DNA of 26,145 nt from Welwitschia mirabilis (taxonomy: Eukaryota > Gnetophyta > Gnetopsida > Welwitschiales): the NCBI GenBank assembly GCA_051453625.1, contig JBOZIK010000001.1, forward strand, positions 118,299,891-118,326,035. The letters are read 5' to 3'. The notes under the pieces were generated by a model that saw only the letters and a list, made by a program, of their open reading frames with translations, was not told the DNA's origin and did no database searches. How positions within the stretch are numbered: the first letter of the stretch is position 1; the number at the start of each line of letters is the position of its first letter. This document shows, piece by piece, positions 8,052 through 17,560 of the stretch. Made by a program: the position numbers and the translations under genes.

Positions 8052-9895
8052 AATAGAGTAATCAATTTTCTATATTATATTAAATAATCATTTAAAAGGA
8101 ATAAGTAGTATTACTTACTCTAATTATTTTCTAGATGATGCATATTAACATAAAATTAAATAGATGCATGATCTAAAATAAGCTCATCTTGTATGATGTG
8201 ATCATACATCCATTTGGCTCATGAAGTATAAAAAGATTATTATTATCCATGTAAAGTTAGATTAACATCTTAAAAAGATTAGATTATGATTGAGACTTCA
8301 TGCCATATTAAACTAGTAATTCTATATTTAAATAATGGATTATGAAATTATGGATCTATGTCCAATTATAAAACATATTTTAGATTATGTTATTATGAAA
8401 GATAATTTTTGAATTACACTTCATTGAGATTATCTAGTGAATTTTTAGATATATTAAATTTACAATCCACTACCTAGTAATCATATCATAATATTAGTAA
8501 CTCTTTCCAAATCCTAGGTTTAGGATTTATTTTGTAATGTGTATGAACTAAAAAAACTATAAGTGTAAAGAAACCAAAGCATAATTGGATTTAAATAGAA
8601 CTAGAATTCATTCTATCATTGGTACAAATAATAAACAAATATTCGATAAGAATGTAAAAGAACAAATGTTCTAGTAAAATCATGCAAATAAGTTAAATAA
8701 AATAACTTAGTAAAGGAAATATTATTTTATAATGTGATGAAGATAAAATTAACTACTTTAGCCTTTCATAATATGATAATGTATACATCTAATTGTCAAA
8801 GAATTCTTTAACATTATAAGGTTCTAGGAAGTCATGCAATCCCAACCATTTCATCAGGGAAGTTTAATGAGAAATAATGCTTGACAAGGATGGACTCAAT
8901 TGTAGAATTATTTGTTTGTTTCAAAGAATAAACAATACTTAAAAATGGAAAGCAAAAGAAGGAATTCCTTTTATTCTATTCTTTTTAATGATTCCTATCT
9001 ACTTTATTCCTATAAGATTCCTTTTCTTCTTTCTTTAAGCTAGATGCTCAAATATTGTTTTGAGCATTGTTATTATTATAATTATTTTATTTTTAAAATT
9101 TTTAAAGTTATGTAATCATTATTTTTTATAATAATCCTTCATTAGTGCTTTGTGTCATTAATGAGGATAAGTTTTAATGAAAATCTTTCTTATTAATGAA
9201 TTAGTTTCATTATTTTAATTATGCATTTTAAATAATAAATAGCTATTTTTATTTATTAGTATACTTAATAATCAATAGATTAGTTAATACATTAGTAGGT
9301 TAGTATGTATATATTTTATTATTGCATTTTAGGTATAAAATGTCATGTGTCATAAAGACGAGAGAGAAGGATGAGGTAGTATATCAGTAATAACAACCTC
9401 AACCATATAACTATTCTTAAGGACAATTAGTATTTTAATATAAAGCTAAAAAGAATATTTGAGTATTATTGTGTTCATATTCTATTACTTGAAAAAGTAA
9501 TATCACTTCTATTTGTTCCTATTTATGCAGTCGAGCATAAATCAAGATAGGTTCTAGTACTTAGAAATAAGTATTATCTAATAACTCATTTAATTTTTAT
9601 CATGTTTCATTACTTTTCTCATTTTCCTAGTATAATATATGTATATCATAACTTAGAATTAGTAAATCAACCTAGCTAGCTCAAATAACTTTATCATGAG
9701 ACGATCATAATGATGAATTTTGAACTAAATGGTTAAATCTTAACTAGCTATTTAGCAATCCTTTAATTATTTTTGTAATGATGTGAGCTTATTTTAGGTT
9801 AATAGTAGCATAGTTTTTTCATTTCTCTAGTATTGTTTTATATTATTTAATAATATTTTATGTTGTTTTTTCATCCTATAAGCATCCCATCATTT
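8052..9895. other. AT-rich stretch, possibly gypsy 5' LTR and leader
   Basis: No domain is readable on either strand. Because a primer-binding-like site follows at 9896, part of this could be the 5' LTR of the plus-strand gypsy relic. I could not find LTR ends or a matching 3' LTR, so this is position-based inference only. Confidence 0.3.
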
Positions 9896-9913
9896 TGGCA
9901 CTAGAAGGAGGAC
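9896..9913 (+). promoter_or_regulatory. Possible primer binding site of the plus-strand gypsy relic
   Basis: TGGCACTAGAAGGAGGAC preceded by TTT resembles the TTTTGGCGC... primer-binding region common in plant Athila/Tat elements, where a tRNA 3' end primes minus-strand DNA synthesis. The difference GGCAC for GGCGC would be a G-to-A change at a CpG. It lies about 1 kb before reverse transcriptase, shorter than usual for gag plus protease, which fits internal deletion. Confidence 0.35.
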
Positions 9914-10639
9914 TGCTATAAAGTTAATTATTGAAAATGACAAAAACTATAATTCCAAAAGATAGCCAAGGGAAATGGCAAGTTGAAATAGACAAGTATG
10001 TTAAGACCCATATAATAATGTTAAAATAGATGTGGAAGAAGAATATTTTATAGATGATGAAGTCACCCTTGAAAATATGGTAGAAAAACACATCTTTTCC
10101 AATTTATAAATAAATTTAACCAATGATTGCATAACATTCTTTCATAACCTCACTTACAAGGAAAATCTTCTCAAATAGTTTAGATAAGAAATCTTTAAAG
10201 GAAAGTTGTAATAATAAAATGCTGTTGAGAAGATTATAAAGGTTCAAGACCATTAAATCATGATACTCATTAGTCAGAAGATTTAAGTTTTATCAATCCT
10301 TTAGCCTTATAATAATAAAATAAGGTAAGAAACATAAATATTACTACAATACCCACTTTTAAATGTAAAAATTCAAAAGAACTGCTATTGCATATAAGTT
10401 TTTTTAATACCTTTTATAAAGCTAATTATTTTAACTTAGAATTTGACTTTTTGAGATATTTCCCTTTTTTCCTAAAATGAGATGCTCAATTATGGTAACA
10501 TAGGAATTCTCATTATTCTTTTAGCTCGTAGGAATTCTAAAAAATGCTTTCCTAGTTAAAGTTTAATCCATGAGAATAGATAAAGATCTAAGAGAATAAA
10601 TATTAAACATTAAATAAAGAGATAATAAAATACTTAATG

Positions 10640-10850
10640 AGTTAATAAAAAGATATAATGTATTATTAGCTAAATATCATAATCATTGGATCACATCTAG
10701 GGAATGATTCATCACCTTACTTAGAGGACTACAAAGTTAAAATTTGAAAGAACTAGATTTATTATGTAGAGGAAGCATCAAGACTAAGAATATCAAAGAA
10801 GTGGGAGAAGTCATGACTTAGTTTGATAATATGAGTTAAGAATGAAGATA
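10640..10850 (+). pseudogene. Gypsy gag C-terminal remnant
   Basis: Around 10690-10810 one reads an FITLLRGLQS segment, then NLKELDLLCRGSIKTKNIKE and a MT-stop-FDN segment. This follows the pattern of Athila/Tat Gag after the retrotrans_gag core ('FY.GL....k..lD..sgGs...kt..EA.eli..Ma.n...w'). Stops and lost residues are frequent. Upstream, 9937-10600 may hold more gag (an ATG ACA AAA frame at 9937) but nothing definite. Confidence 0.45.
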
Positions 10851-10890
10851 AGAAAATAAAACTAATAAAAAGATAAATAAAGTATGTACC

Positions 10891-11395
10891 CTAAAATCAT
10901 TTTGACTATGTAATGCCCCTACTACTTTTTAAAGATTAGTTAATAACATTTTTCAAGATATAATAGAAAATTCAATCAAAGTATTTATGGATGATTTCTA
11001 AATATTTAGAAAGGATTTTGAGAAGTCACTTGATAAATTAAATAAACTTTTAGAAAGATGTGGATAAAAATGTCTTAGACTTAGCTAGTCAAAAATTCAT
11101 CTTATGATGACATAAGGCATAGTGTTAGGACAAAAAATATCTCAAAAAGAGATTAAAACTAATGAATAAAAAATTAAATCTATAAAAGATATCCTACCTC
11201 TAACCAAACTAAAAGAATTAAGATATTTCTTAGGACATGTTGGATATTATAGAAGATTCATATCCAACTTTAGTAAAATTACTAAATCTTTGAGTAACAT
11301 CTTACAAAAGGATGTGGAATATGACTAGACAGATGAATGTTAAAATACTTATCAAAACTTAAAGAATAAAGTTTTATAAGCATCTATTTTGTAGG
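10891..11395 (+). pseudogene. Gypsy reverse transcriptase, back half only
   Basis: The frame from about 10900 gives F-stop-LCNAPTTF (usual FGLCNAPATFQ), then RLVNNIF and VFMDDF. The YxDD-type catalytic box is at about 10981-10998, with both Asp kept. The thumb follows: LRYFLGHVGYYRRFISNFSK near 11218-11277, then PLSN-like and DWTDEC-like wording. Stops occur at the Gln of TFQ (TAA), after MDDF and at the Trp before TDEC (TAG). The first catalytic Asp region of the palm is missing, so about half of the domain is gone. Confidence 0.9.
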
Positions 11396-11399
11396 GGCC

Positions 11400-11800
11400 A
11401 AATTAGATAAGCCTGTTCCACATTATAACTAATGCTTCTAATCATACTATGGTGGCATTTTTAGAATAAAAAAATGAATACAATAAACTTATGTCATTGC
11501 TTACATTAGTAAGAACTTCAAACTAGCTCAGCAAAATTACACAATAATGGAGAAAGATTTTTTAGTAGTGGTAATAGTATTATAAAAACTTAAACATTAT
11601 ATTTTATATTGCAAAGTAAAATTTCATACTAACCATAGTGCTATTAGATCTCTAATAAACAAGAAAGAAGAAAACGCGAGAATTATGAGATTGATACTAT
11701 TAATGCAAGAGCTTAATTTAAAAATTATTGATAAAAAAGAAATAAAGAATGTGATAGCAGATCATCTCCCAAGGTTAGAATTTCTAGATGAATAATGGAT
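11400..11800 (+). pseudogene. Gypsy RNase H domain relic
   Basis: FHIITNASNHTMVAFLE stands where this group has a catalytic Asp followed by Ala-Ser; here the Asp is Asn, a G-to-A step. After a frame change one reads AYISKNFKLAQ-like text, then MEKDFLVVV, FHTNHSAIRSLINKK (Asn again at the usual Asp of TDHSA), and NVIADHLPRLE at the end. RNase H removes the RNA strand during reverse transcription; two of the metal-binding Asp positions look lost. Confidence 0.85.
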
Positions 11801-12019
11801 CAATATAAATGATTAGTTTCAAGATGAACATTTTTTTTAGGTAACAACAAATCCATGGTATGCTCATATAGCAAACTTTCTTTTAAGAAAAATATTACTC
11901 TCTTTTATAATCTATTATAAATGAAAAATATTATTAAGAAAATTTAGAGATTATATTTGGCATAATAAGATGTTATATAAGAATGAAAAGATCATATTAT
12001 AAAAAGATATATAGGGGAA

Positions 12020-12847
12020 AATATATAAAGAAAAATCTTAAGAAAAGCTCATGCAGAAGAAGGAAGAAAACATTCTAGAGCAAAAAGAATAAGCATAAAA
12101 AATCTCCATATAGGATACTACTATCCCATCATATTTAAGAATTCAAACACTTATATTCAAAATTATTATAAATGTAAAAGAGAATGTGCATTTAGCTAAA
12201 CATTAAAAATCCAATAATATTGGATTTAAATAATTGAACCTTTTAATGTTTAGGGAATAGATTTTATTAAAACTATTAATCCCTCATCTTGCAGGGAAAA
12301 AAATATATTCTAGCTTGTAATGATTACTTTAATAAATGAACTAAGGCCGAGGCTATGACAAATTATTATTTTCAAACAATAATTAGTGTTTTACTTAGAA
12401 GTATTATCTATTAGTTTAAAGTACCCCAAAGTCTTATATCTGATAGAAGAGCTCACCTTGCTAGTAAAGTCCTTAAGAAATGTTAAACCAAGTTTAGAAT
12501 CTACCACAAAGTCTCTACTGCCTATCAACCTCAATTTAATGGTTAAGCCAAAGTAGATAATAGATAACTAAATATAATGTTAATAAAATCACAAATAGTA
12601 AGAAAATTGATTAGGCTAATAAATTAAATGAATCTCTATGGGCTTATATAATAACTTGGAAATATGCCATAAGATTTACTTCACATCAATTAGTCTATGG
12701 AAAAAGGGCTATTTTGGCAATTGAATTTTTGATAAAAACATTTAGATTGGTTAAAGAATTAAAATATAATTTATATATAACTTAAAAAGAATGAATAGAA
12801 AACATGAATACATTACAGAAAATAGAGGATTTTAAGGAATTTATTTA
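12020..12847 (+). pseudogene. Gypsy integrase relic
   Basis: A weak zinc-finger region precedes the core. In the core, V-stop-GIDFIK at 12247 has TAG at the Trp of WGIDF. The family's DYF-K-W-EA motif appears as NDYFNK-stop-TKAEA, and SDRRAHLASKVLKK carries the second Asp. The third catalytic residue, Glu in NG-QAEV, is Lys in NG-stop-AKV, with TAA at the Gln. The C-terminal part reads YAIRFTSHQLVYGKRAILAI and goes on to MNTLQKIEDFKEF. Similarity stops at 12847. The segment 12531-12847 has an inverted partner at 13644-13960. Confidence 0.88.
12531..12847 (+). repeat. Inverted duplication, left arm
   Basis: These 317 bases of the integrase C-terminal region match the reverse complement of 13644-13960 with roughly 90 percent identity by eye and nearly no gaps. 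The arms are separated by 796 bases. Confidence 0.9.
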
Positions 12848-13113
12848 AATAAATGCCTTGGCTATAGGACGTTTTAAGGAATTCATTTTGATAAATGCCT
12901 TGAATAAAAAATAATAATCTTTTTAAGGTTTTTTTTTTTAAAAAAAACCTTAAAAGGCCATAAAAAATATTTTTAAGGTCTATTAAAAAAATCTTAAAAT
13001 TCTTTTGACCTTTTAACAAATTTAATTAATAAAATATTGTAAAATCCCTTATCTTATAAGGCATTTAATTAAAGAACTACCATAAAAGCCCCTTTCTTTT
13101 AAGGCATTTAATT
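12834..13113. repeat. Palindrome cluster B (AAGGAATTT/AAGGCATTT)
   Basis: Three hairpins are clear. At 12834-12859 two 13-base arms meet with no loop (12 of 13 pair). At 12876-12901 AAGGAATTCAT pairs with ATAAATGCCTT (9 of 11). At 12919-12956 CTTTTAAGG plus T run pairs with A run plus CCTTAAAAG. Two direct copies of AAGGCATTTAATT follow at 13058-13070 and 13101-13113. The word AAGGCATTT and its complement link it to clusters A and C. Confidence 0.75.
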
Positions 13114-13474
13114 GGACAAACATCATAAATGCTTAGTTTATTTAAAAAAAATAATTTTCTTGTGCTAGCAAAAATAAAATCATTACATGTAGATAAGTTA
13201 CAAAATTTGGTACAATTACTCAAATGAGGTGATTTTTATCATCAACAAAGGATATATTAATCATAAGTAATTCTAGCATGTAAGTAAACATGTCATCTCT
13301 TGTTCTTCTTTGATTTCTTTTATTCCTTTAAAAGCTTAATTTTTTTAAATTAATTTACATAAATATAGGTCTTTGTGGCTTCCTTCAACTCACTGTCAAT
13401 TTATAATTTGAGATAGTTGCTTAGTGTCTTAAGGAGGTTTTTACTTTTGAATCTTATATGGCGAATTTCATATA

Positions 13475-13960
13475 TCATATAGAGAGAAAATATCTAAAAG
13501 TAGGTAAATTTCTAGGTTTTAGTTGTCTTTGTGATATTAAAACCCTAGGTAAGAGCTTTATAATTTGAAAATTTGCTTTGTTTTCAATCTCTTTTCTTGT
13601 TTTCTTATAGGATATTGAATAATCCAGTGTTTTCACAGAGTTATAAATAAATTCCTTAAAAGCCTCTATTTCCTGCAATGTATTCATGTTTTCTATCTGT
13701 TCTTTCTAAGTTATATATAATTATATTTTAATTCTTTAACCAATATAAATGTTTTTATCAAAAATTCAATTGCCAAAATAGCCCTTTTTACATAGACTAA
13801 TTGATATGAAGTAAATCTTATGGCATATTTTCAAGTTATTATATAAGCCCATAGAGCTTTATTTAATTTATTAGCCTAATCAATTTTCTTACTATTTGTG
13901 TTTTTGTTAATATTCTATTTAGTTATCTATTGTCTACTTTGGCTCAACCATTGAATTAAG
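13475..13960 (-). pseudogene. Gypsy integrase C-terminal region, inverted copy
   Basis: On the minus strand, from 13960, the same integrase tail appears as in 12531-12847, then a stop-free 70-codon frame from MNTLQEIEAFKEF (start 13687) on to 13475. It runs past the point where the plus copy breaks, so it shows what followed there: YNSVKTLDYSISYKKTRKE and a basic tail. Similarity ends at 13960, inside the HP-NGQAE region. It could belong to the minus-strand gypsy relic whose gag and protease lie at 18315-20211. Confidence 0.8.
13644..13960 (-). repeat. Inverted duplication, right arm
   Basis: Reverse-complement partner of 12531-12847, also 317 bases long. Confidence 0.9.
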
Positions 13961-14251
13961 ACTTTTAAAGATAATAAATGAAGGATAACTATTTAGAAAA
14001 AGTATTTAAAATGCAAAATTTATTGCAAGAATTCCTTTAAAAACATGGTGTGAGGTACCCAGTAATACTTACTATTCATGAGCATATTTTTATAGGAAAT
14101 TAATACTTGATCTCATCAAGTTCATGCTATTCCTTAATAAGAGATTAAAATATTCATGAAAATTTAAGATTCATCTATATACGCTGCACTTAAATAGTTA
14201 GGGTTCTTGCATTGTATGTGTTGTCCTCTTATAATTATGAACATTATAGTG

Positions 14252-14397
14252 TTACTCTTTCTTTCATGTATAGACATCTGGATTGGTTTTTACACCTTCA
14301 ATTGATATTCCTTACTCTCTAATGTAGTGTTTCATTACTTGGTTGATTTATGTTAAATCAGGAAATATGTTTCATAGTAATTACCTAATGAGTATTT
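14252..14397 (+). repeat. Dispersed repeat, copy 2
   Basis: Direct-orientation partner of 7543-7687. Similarity begins at TTACTCTTTCTTTCAT and fades after AATGAGTATTTT. No target-site duplication or terminal repeat was found. Confidence 0.75.
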
Positions 14398-14835
14398 TCA
14401 TGCTTATTCATGTAAAACATTAAGAACTATGGTCTTAATTAACAATATCCTTTTGATGTATAGTAGAGTAGAAAATAAATGGAATCTTCCTTTTTATTGC
14501 ATAGTCTAGAATAAAAAGACTCTCTCTGAATTCCATTTGGTTTATTTGAATTGACTTCATTGTATGTGCTTTTAAAGATAGGTTATCCCAACTCTTGAAA
14601 GTAATCATAATGCATAATATGAACAAAAAATTTCTAATTTCAATTAATTTTTATCATATCAAATGAAAAGGAGGCATAACAACTGAAACATCCTCTCAAA
14701 ATATCTTATAGAAAATTATTTCCTGGTGGTATTGCTTCTGCACTGAATAAATTTCTTGTTCATATGTTTATTAACACTCTTAAAGCATGCCACTTACATG
14801 ACTCTTACAAATATATTTCTAGCATTTATTTCATA
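14398..14835. other. No feature recognised
   Basis: AT-rich. A minus-strand frame at 14435-14626 has no recognisable motif. The stretch may be intron or intergenic DNA before the unidentified exon-like pieces. Confidence 0.45.
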
Positions 14836-15432
14836 ATGGTGGAATTGGCTAACCCATTGTTGCTTAATGGTAAACTACATTTGCTTGTAAGGTGAATTTT
14901 TTATTCTTATTAATGCCATCCAAAATGCATTCCTTTAGCAGGTATCTTTAAAGAGAGAGTCCATATTTCAGGACAAAATAAATGGTCAAGCTCCTAAAGG
15001 GATGAAAATATTTCTTCATAGATGAATTTTCCACTGTCATGTTTCTTCAAAGCCCTTTTTCCAAGTAAAGCCATTGCTTCTCTATTGATTTAGGATTTTT
15101 CTTTTCTTTGCAACTTTATTTTTTATTGTACTTTATTAAGATTAAATTTTAGAATTTATTATCAATGACCATTTTGATCTTGTTATGTTTCTAGAAGCAT
15201 AAAACTATTTCTCATTTCTAGATTATACAATTTTTATCAATATAATCATAGATAGAAGAATGTAAAACATTTTAGTATTTGTGCTTTATTAATGTCTAAA
15301 TGTTTAGCTATTTGAATTTTAGCCTTTAAATGTTTTGAATTGCGCATTTTATTTGTTCATGTTTAAAATTGGTTGTGAGTACCGACCTTCTGAATAGTCT
15401 TGGGGATACTGAAAGGAGTACAAGCTACTTAT
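14836..15432 (+). pseudogene. Exon-like pieces of an unidentified gene (5' group)
   Basis: Three short stretches read like protein. At 14836-14891: MVELANPLLLNGKLHLLV, followed by a GTGAAT donor-like site. At 14939-15021, after TCCTTTAG: QVSLKRESIFQDKINGQ, then APKGMKIFLH and a stop. At 15362-15432: FKIGCEYRPSE, stop, SWGY, stop, KEYKLL, with TAG and TGA where Gln and Arg would be single C-to-T steps. The phases of the first two do not join cleanly. I recognise no family; these may belong with the exons at 15671 and 16038 or be chance. Confidence 0.3.
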
Positions 15433-15670
15433 GTAAAAACTTTACTACCAACACATTTCATGAGAAAAATACCACTGTTTGTATTTGATTAGGACCATTG
15501 AATTAGTGCATATCATTATCTCCACTGAAATAAAATAAAATATTCTCTATGCGTTGCATACATTATAGCTTATTATTGTTGTAATTCCTAGGGTTCTATT
15601 ATCAAGGATATTTTTATGTTATTTTTCTCCAGATTTTTGATTGATCTATTTTTTTCATTGCTATGTTTAG

Positions 15671-15792
15671 ATGTCAAAAAAACACCTTGATGATTTGAAC
15701 ACATGGCAAAGAGCAAAAGATACATTGGCAGATGCTTCAAATGAATTTGGGTAATGGTATTCAATTACATGCATGTGGAACAACCTACTTGG
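15671..15792 (+). pseudogene. Exon-like piece, unidentified, with one frameshift
   Basis: After a T-rich tract ending TGTTTAG (AG 15669-15670) the sequence reads MSKKHLDDLNTWQRAKDTLA and DASNEFG, then TAA. Taking out one G at about 15746-15748 continues the frame as NGIQLHACGTTYL and ends at a consensus donor GTAAGT (15793-15798). This phase joins exactly to the frame of the next exon-like piece. An alternative is that the exon ends earlier at GGTAATG. Family not recognised. Confidence 0.45.
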
Positions 15793-16037
15793 GTAAGTAA
15801 TAACTGTGAATGAAATAATCTATTTTTTTCTGGAGGAGAATATCATTAAATAGTTTGCCTTTGATTTTAGTTTCCTATATTTAAATCTTATACTCTCCTC
15901 TTCCAATGTATTTATATGCAATCCACAATTCATCTATTGTAAACTCACAAATTCTCAACTTTTTTCATTTTAGGACCATTTAACTTATTAGTTTGCACAT
16001 ACAAAAAATGGTTGTTTTTACAAAGTCATGTTTGCAG

Positions 16038-16252
16038 ACCTTTTTTTGGACACGGAGATGTCACTAAGCAAGAAGAGACTCAGAAGTGATGAAGAGGATG
16101 AGAGGTTAATCGATTCTCCAAATTTGAAGAGATCTAGAATTCATGAATATTCAAATGGTTTTTTGAGTGAGTTTAAATATTTGATGGACTTTTTTGATGA
16201 TGATGATATGAACGTTGAGAAAGAAGGCAAAGTAGAAGATGAGAGATCATAG
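16038..16252 (+). CDS. Last-exon candidate, Lys/Arg- and Asp/Glu-rich protein end, unidentified
   Basis: An acceptor-like TTTGCAG ends at 16037. Spliced to the donor at 15793, the phase fits and gives DLFLDTEMSLSKKRLRSDEE and onward to a TAG at 16250-16252, open for about 71 codons. The protein end carries two basic clusters (KKRLR and KRSR, about 20 residues apart), which could serve as a bipartite nuclear signal, and an acidic FFDDDD stretch. The composition is well balanced compared with the AT-driven chance frames nearby. The ATG inside (16028 or 16058) need not be a true start. No family recognised. Palindrome cluster C begins 35 bases after the stop. Confidence 0.4.
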
Positions 16253-16286
16253 AATTTTATGTAATTTTCTTTTCTTGAGTTATACC

Positions 16287-16620
16287 TTTTGAGACATTTA
16301 TTTGATAAAACTCCTCAAAAGGCTTTTGAGGCATTTACTTAGTAAAGTACCTCGAAAGCCTTTCGAGGTGTTTTTTTTTTTCTTTTTTTTCTTTTTTTTT
16401 GTTCTTTTTTTTAATACAAGAAATGCCTCAAAAGCCTTTTAAGGAGTTTCTTGCAAAAAACGCCTCAAAAGACCTGTTAAGGCTTTTTTGTACCCTATAA
16501 GGCGTTTTGAGAAGAAATGCCTTAAATCATTTAAGGCATTTTTTAAGACCTTTTAAGGAATTTTACAAACTCCTTAAAAGCCTATAAGACATTTTTTAAG
16601 GCCTTTTAAGGCATTATAAG
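16287..16620. repeat. Palindrome cluster C (nested GAGGCATTT / TTAAGGCATTT palindromes)
   Basis: This is the densest of the three clusters. Clear elements are TTTTGAG...CTCAAAA at 16287-16320, CTCAAAAGGCTTTTGAG at 16314-16330, CCTCGAAAG-C-CTTTCGAGG at 16350-16368 (perfect 9-base arms), and 16515-16541 with perfect 13-base arms around one base (AAATGCCTTAAAT / ATTTAAGGCATTT). Further AAGGC/GCCTT words alternate in both directions to 16615. A pyrimidine tract (about 16369-16413) splits it in two. No open reading frame, no terminal target duplication seen. Confidence 0.85.
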
Positions 16621-16935
16621 TTCAAGTACTTATTCCCTTTGTGAAGGGATTGAAGACATGCCCAGGATACCCCAACAAAATGGTAGTGCTAAGTGATTTA
16701 ATTATATTGTCATTGATATAACATGTTTTATGATGTATTTTAGTGATTGTAAGACTTATCTTTAGGGTGAAGTAGTAAACACAGTATGTATTAATCATCA
16801 TATTAGTTGATATAATTAAAAGGGAGTATCTTCAGATAAAAAGTAATATGGGTACAAGCTAAATTCATACCATTTTCATATGTGTAGTTGTAAGTTCTAC
16901 ATTCATATCTCAAACAAACATTATGATAAATTTAG
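16621..16935. other. No feature recognised
   Basis: AT-rich spacer between palindrome cluster C and the second copia piece. Presumably decayed copia integrase further upstream, but nothing is readable. Confidence 0.4.
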
Positions 16936-17560
16936 ATTGTGGGTTTTATTAGGATATTTATGGGATATCCAACTGACTAGAAGGGTTATTGAGTGTATCT
17001 CCCAAAGCACCATAAGATCATTATTTCTTGTGACTTTGTCTTTGCAGAGAATTTGAACAATGATCCTCAGCTTAATCCTTCAAAGATTTATCCTTTACCT
17101 AACTCAATAACCATATTTAATGCTCAATGTCTTATAGTTAAGTGGGAAGATATGGCCACTAATAATTCTTTAATTCCTTTTATTAGTACATCCATTTTAC
17201 AATCTATAGGAATTGAGCAAATTGACGTTTCTAGCATGCTTAATCATGGTTCTAGTACTAATTCATTGGGTTCTCTGATTAAAGAAGCTAATACTATCTA
17301 GAGATAATGTCAAATTACTTGGCTATAATCTACTCGCTAAGATGCTCATAATAATTAATGGGAAAAAAATGAAAACTAAGGAGGGCTCTTATGCATGTCT
17401 TATTAATAATGATGAGCTTCATCTAACTATTAATAGTGAACCAATCTCTTTTAAAGATACTATTCTACATTATTAGTGGATCCAAGCCATGAAATAACAA
17501 TACTATAAACTTGTAGAAAATGATACATGGAAGTTTGTCCATATAATTTAGGAACTTATA
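16936..17560 (+). pseudogene. Ty1/copia integrase end to reverse transcriptase start, relic
   Basis: The frame gives FMGYPTD-stop-KGY-stop-VYLPKHHKIIIS and CDFVFAE, the copia block 'F.GYp...KGYr.y.p...kiiisRDV.F.E' that closes integrase. The second stop, TGA at 16990-16992, stands for Arg (CGA). The frame is then open for about 100 codons to 17301. After a +1 shift near 17290 a second open run carries NNDELHLTINSEPISFKDTI and then W-QAMK-stop-QYYKLVENDTWKFV, the start of copia reverse transcriptase ('EP.sf.eAl....W..AM.eE..aL..N.TW.LV'). The catalytic part of reverse transcriptase is not present after 17560. Confidence 0.85.

Larger units (their letters stand above)
9896..12847 (+). mobile_element. 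Ty3/gypsy (Athila/Tat-like) retrotransposon relic
   Basis: Parts appear in gypsy order on the plus strand: possible primer site, gag remnant, reverse transcriptase, RNase H, integrase. Protease and the front half of reverse transcriptase are missing between gag and 10891. No 3' LTR or polypurine tract is seen; the relic ends at 12847 where palindrome cluster B begins. Many in-frame stops make it inactive. The wording of the RNase H end (ADHLPRLE) and the integrase tail (VYGKRAILAIEF) is typical of the Athila/Tat group of Ty3/gypsy. Confidence 0.85.

Noticed and set aside
12813-13019. 68-codon minus-strand frame rich in Lys, Phe and Leu
   Set aside because: It is the translation of palindrome cluster B, with repeated NEFLK and YF pieces coming from the AAGGAATTCATTT words. 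No protein is implied.
3988-16620. CRISPR array reading of the repeated AAGGCATTT hairpins
   Set aside because: Repeat units vary in length and orientation, spacers are not uniform, no cas genes are present, and the context is plant nuclear DNA.
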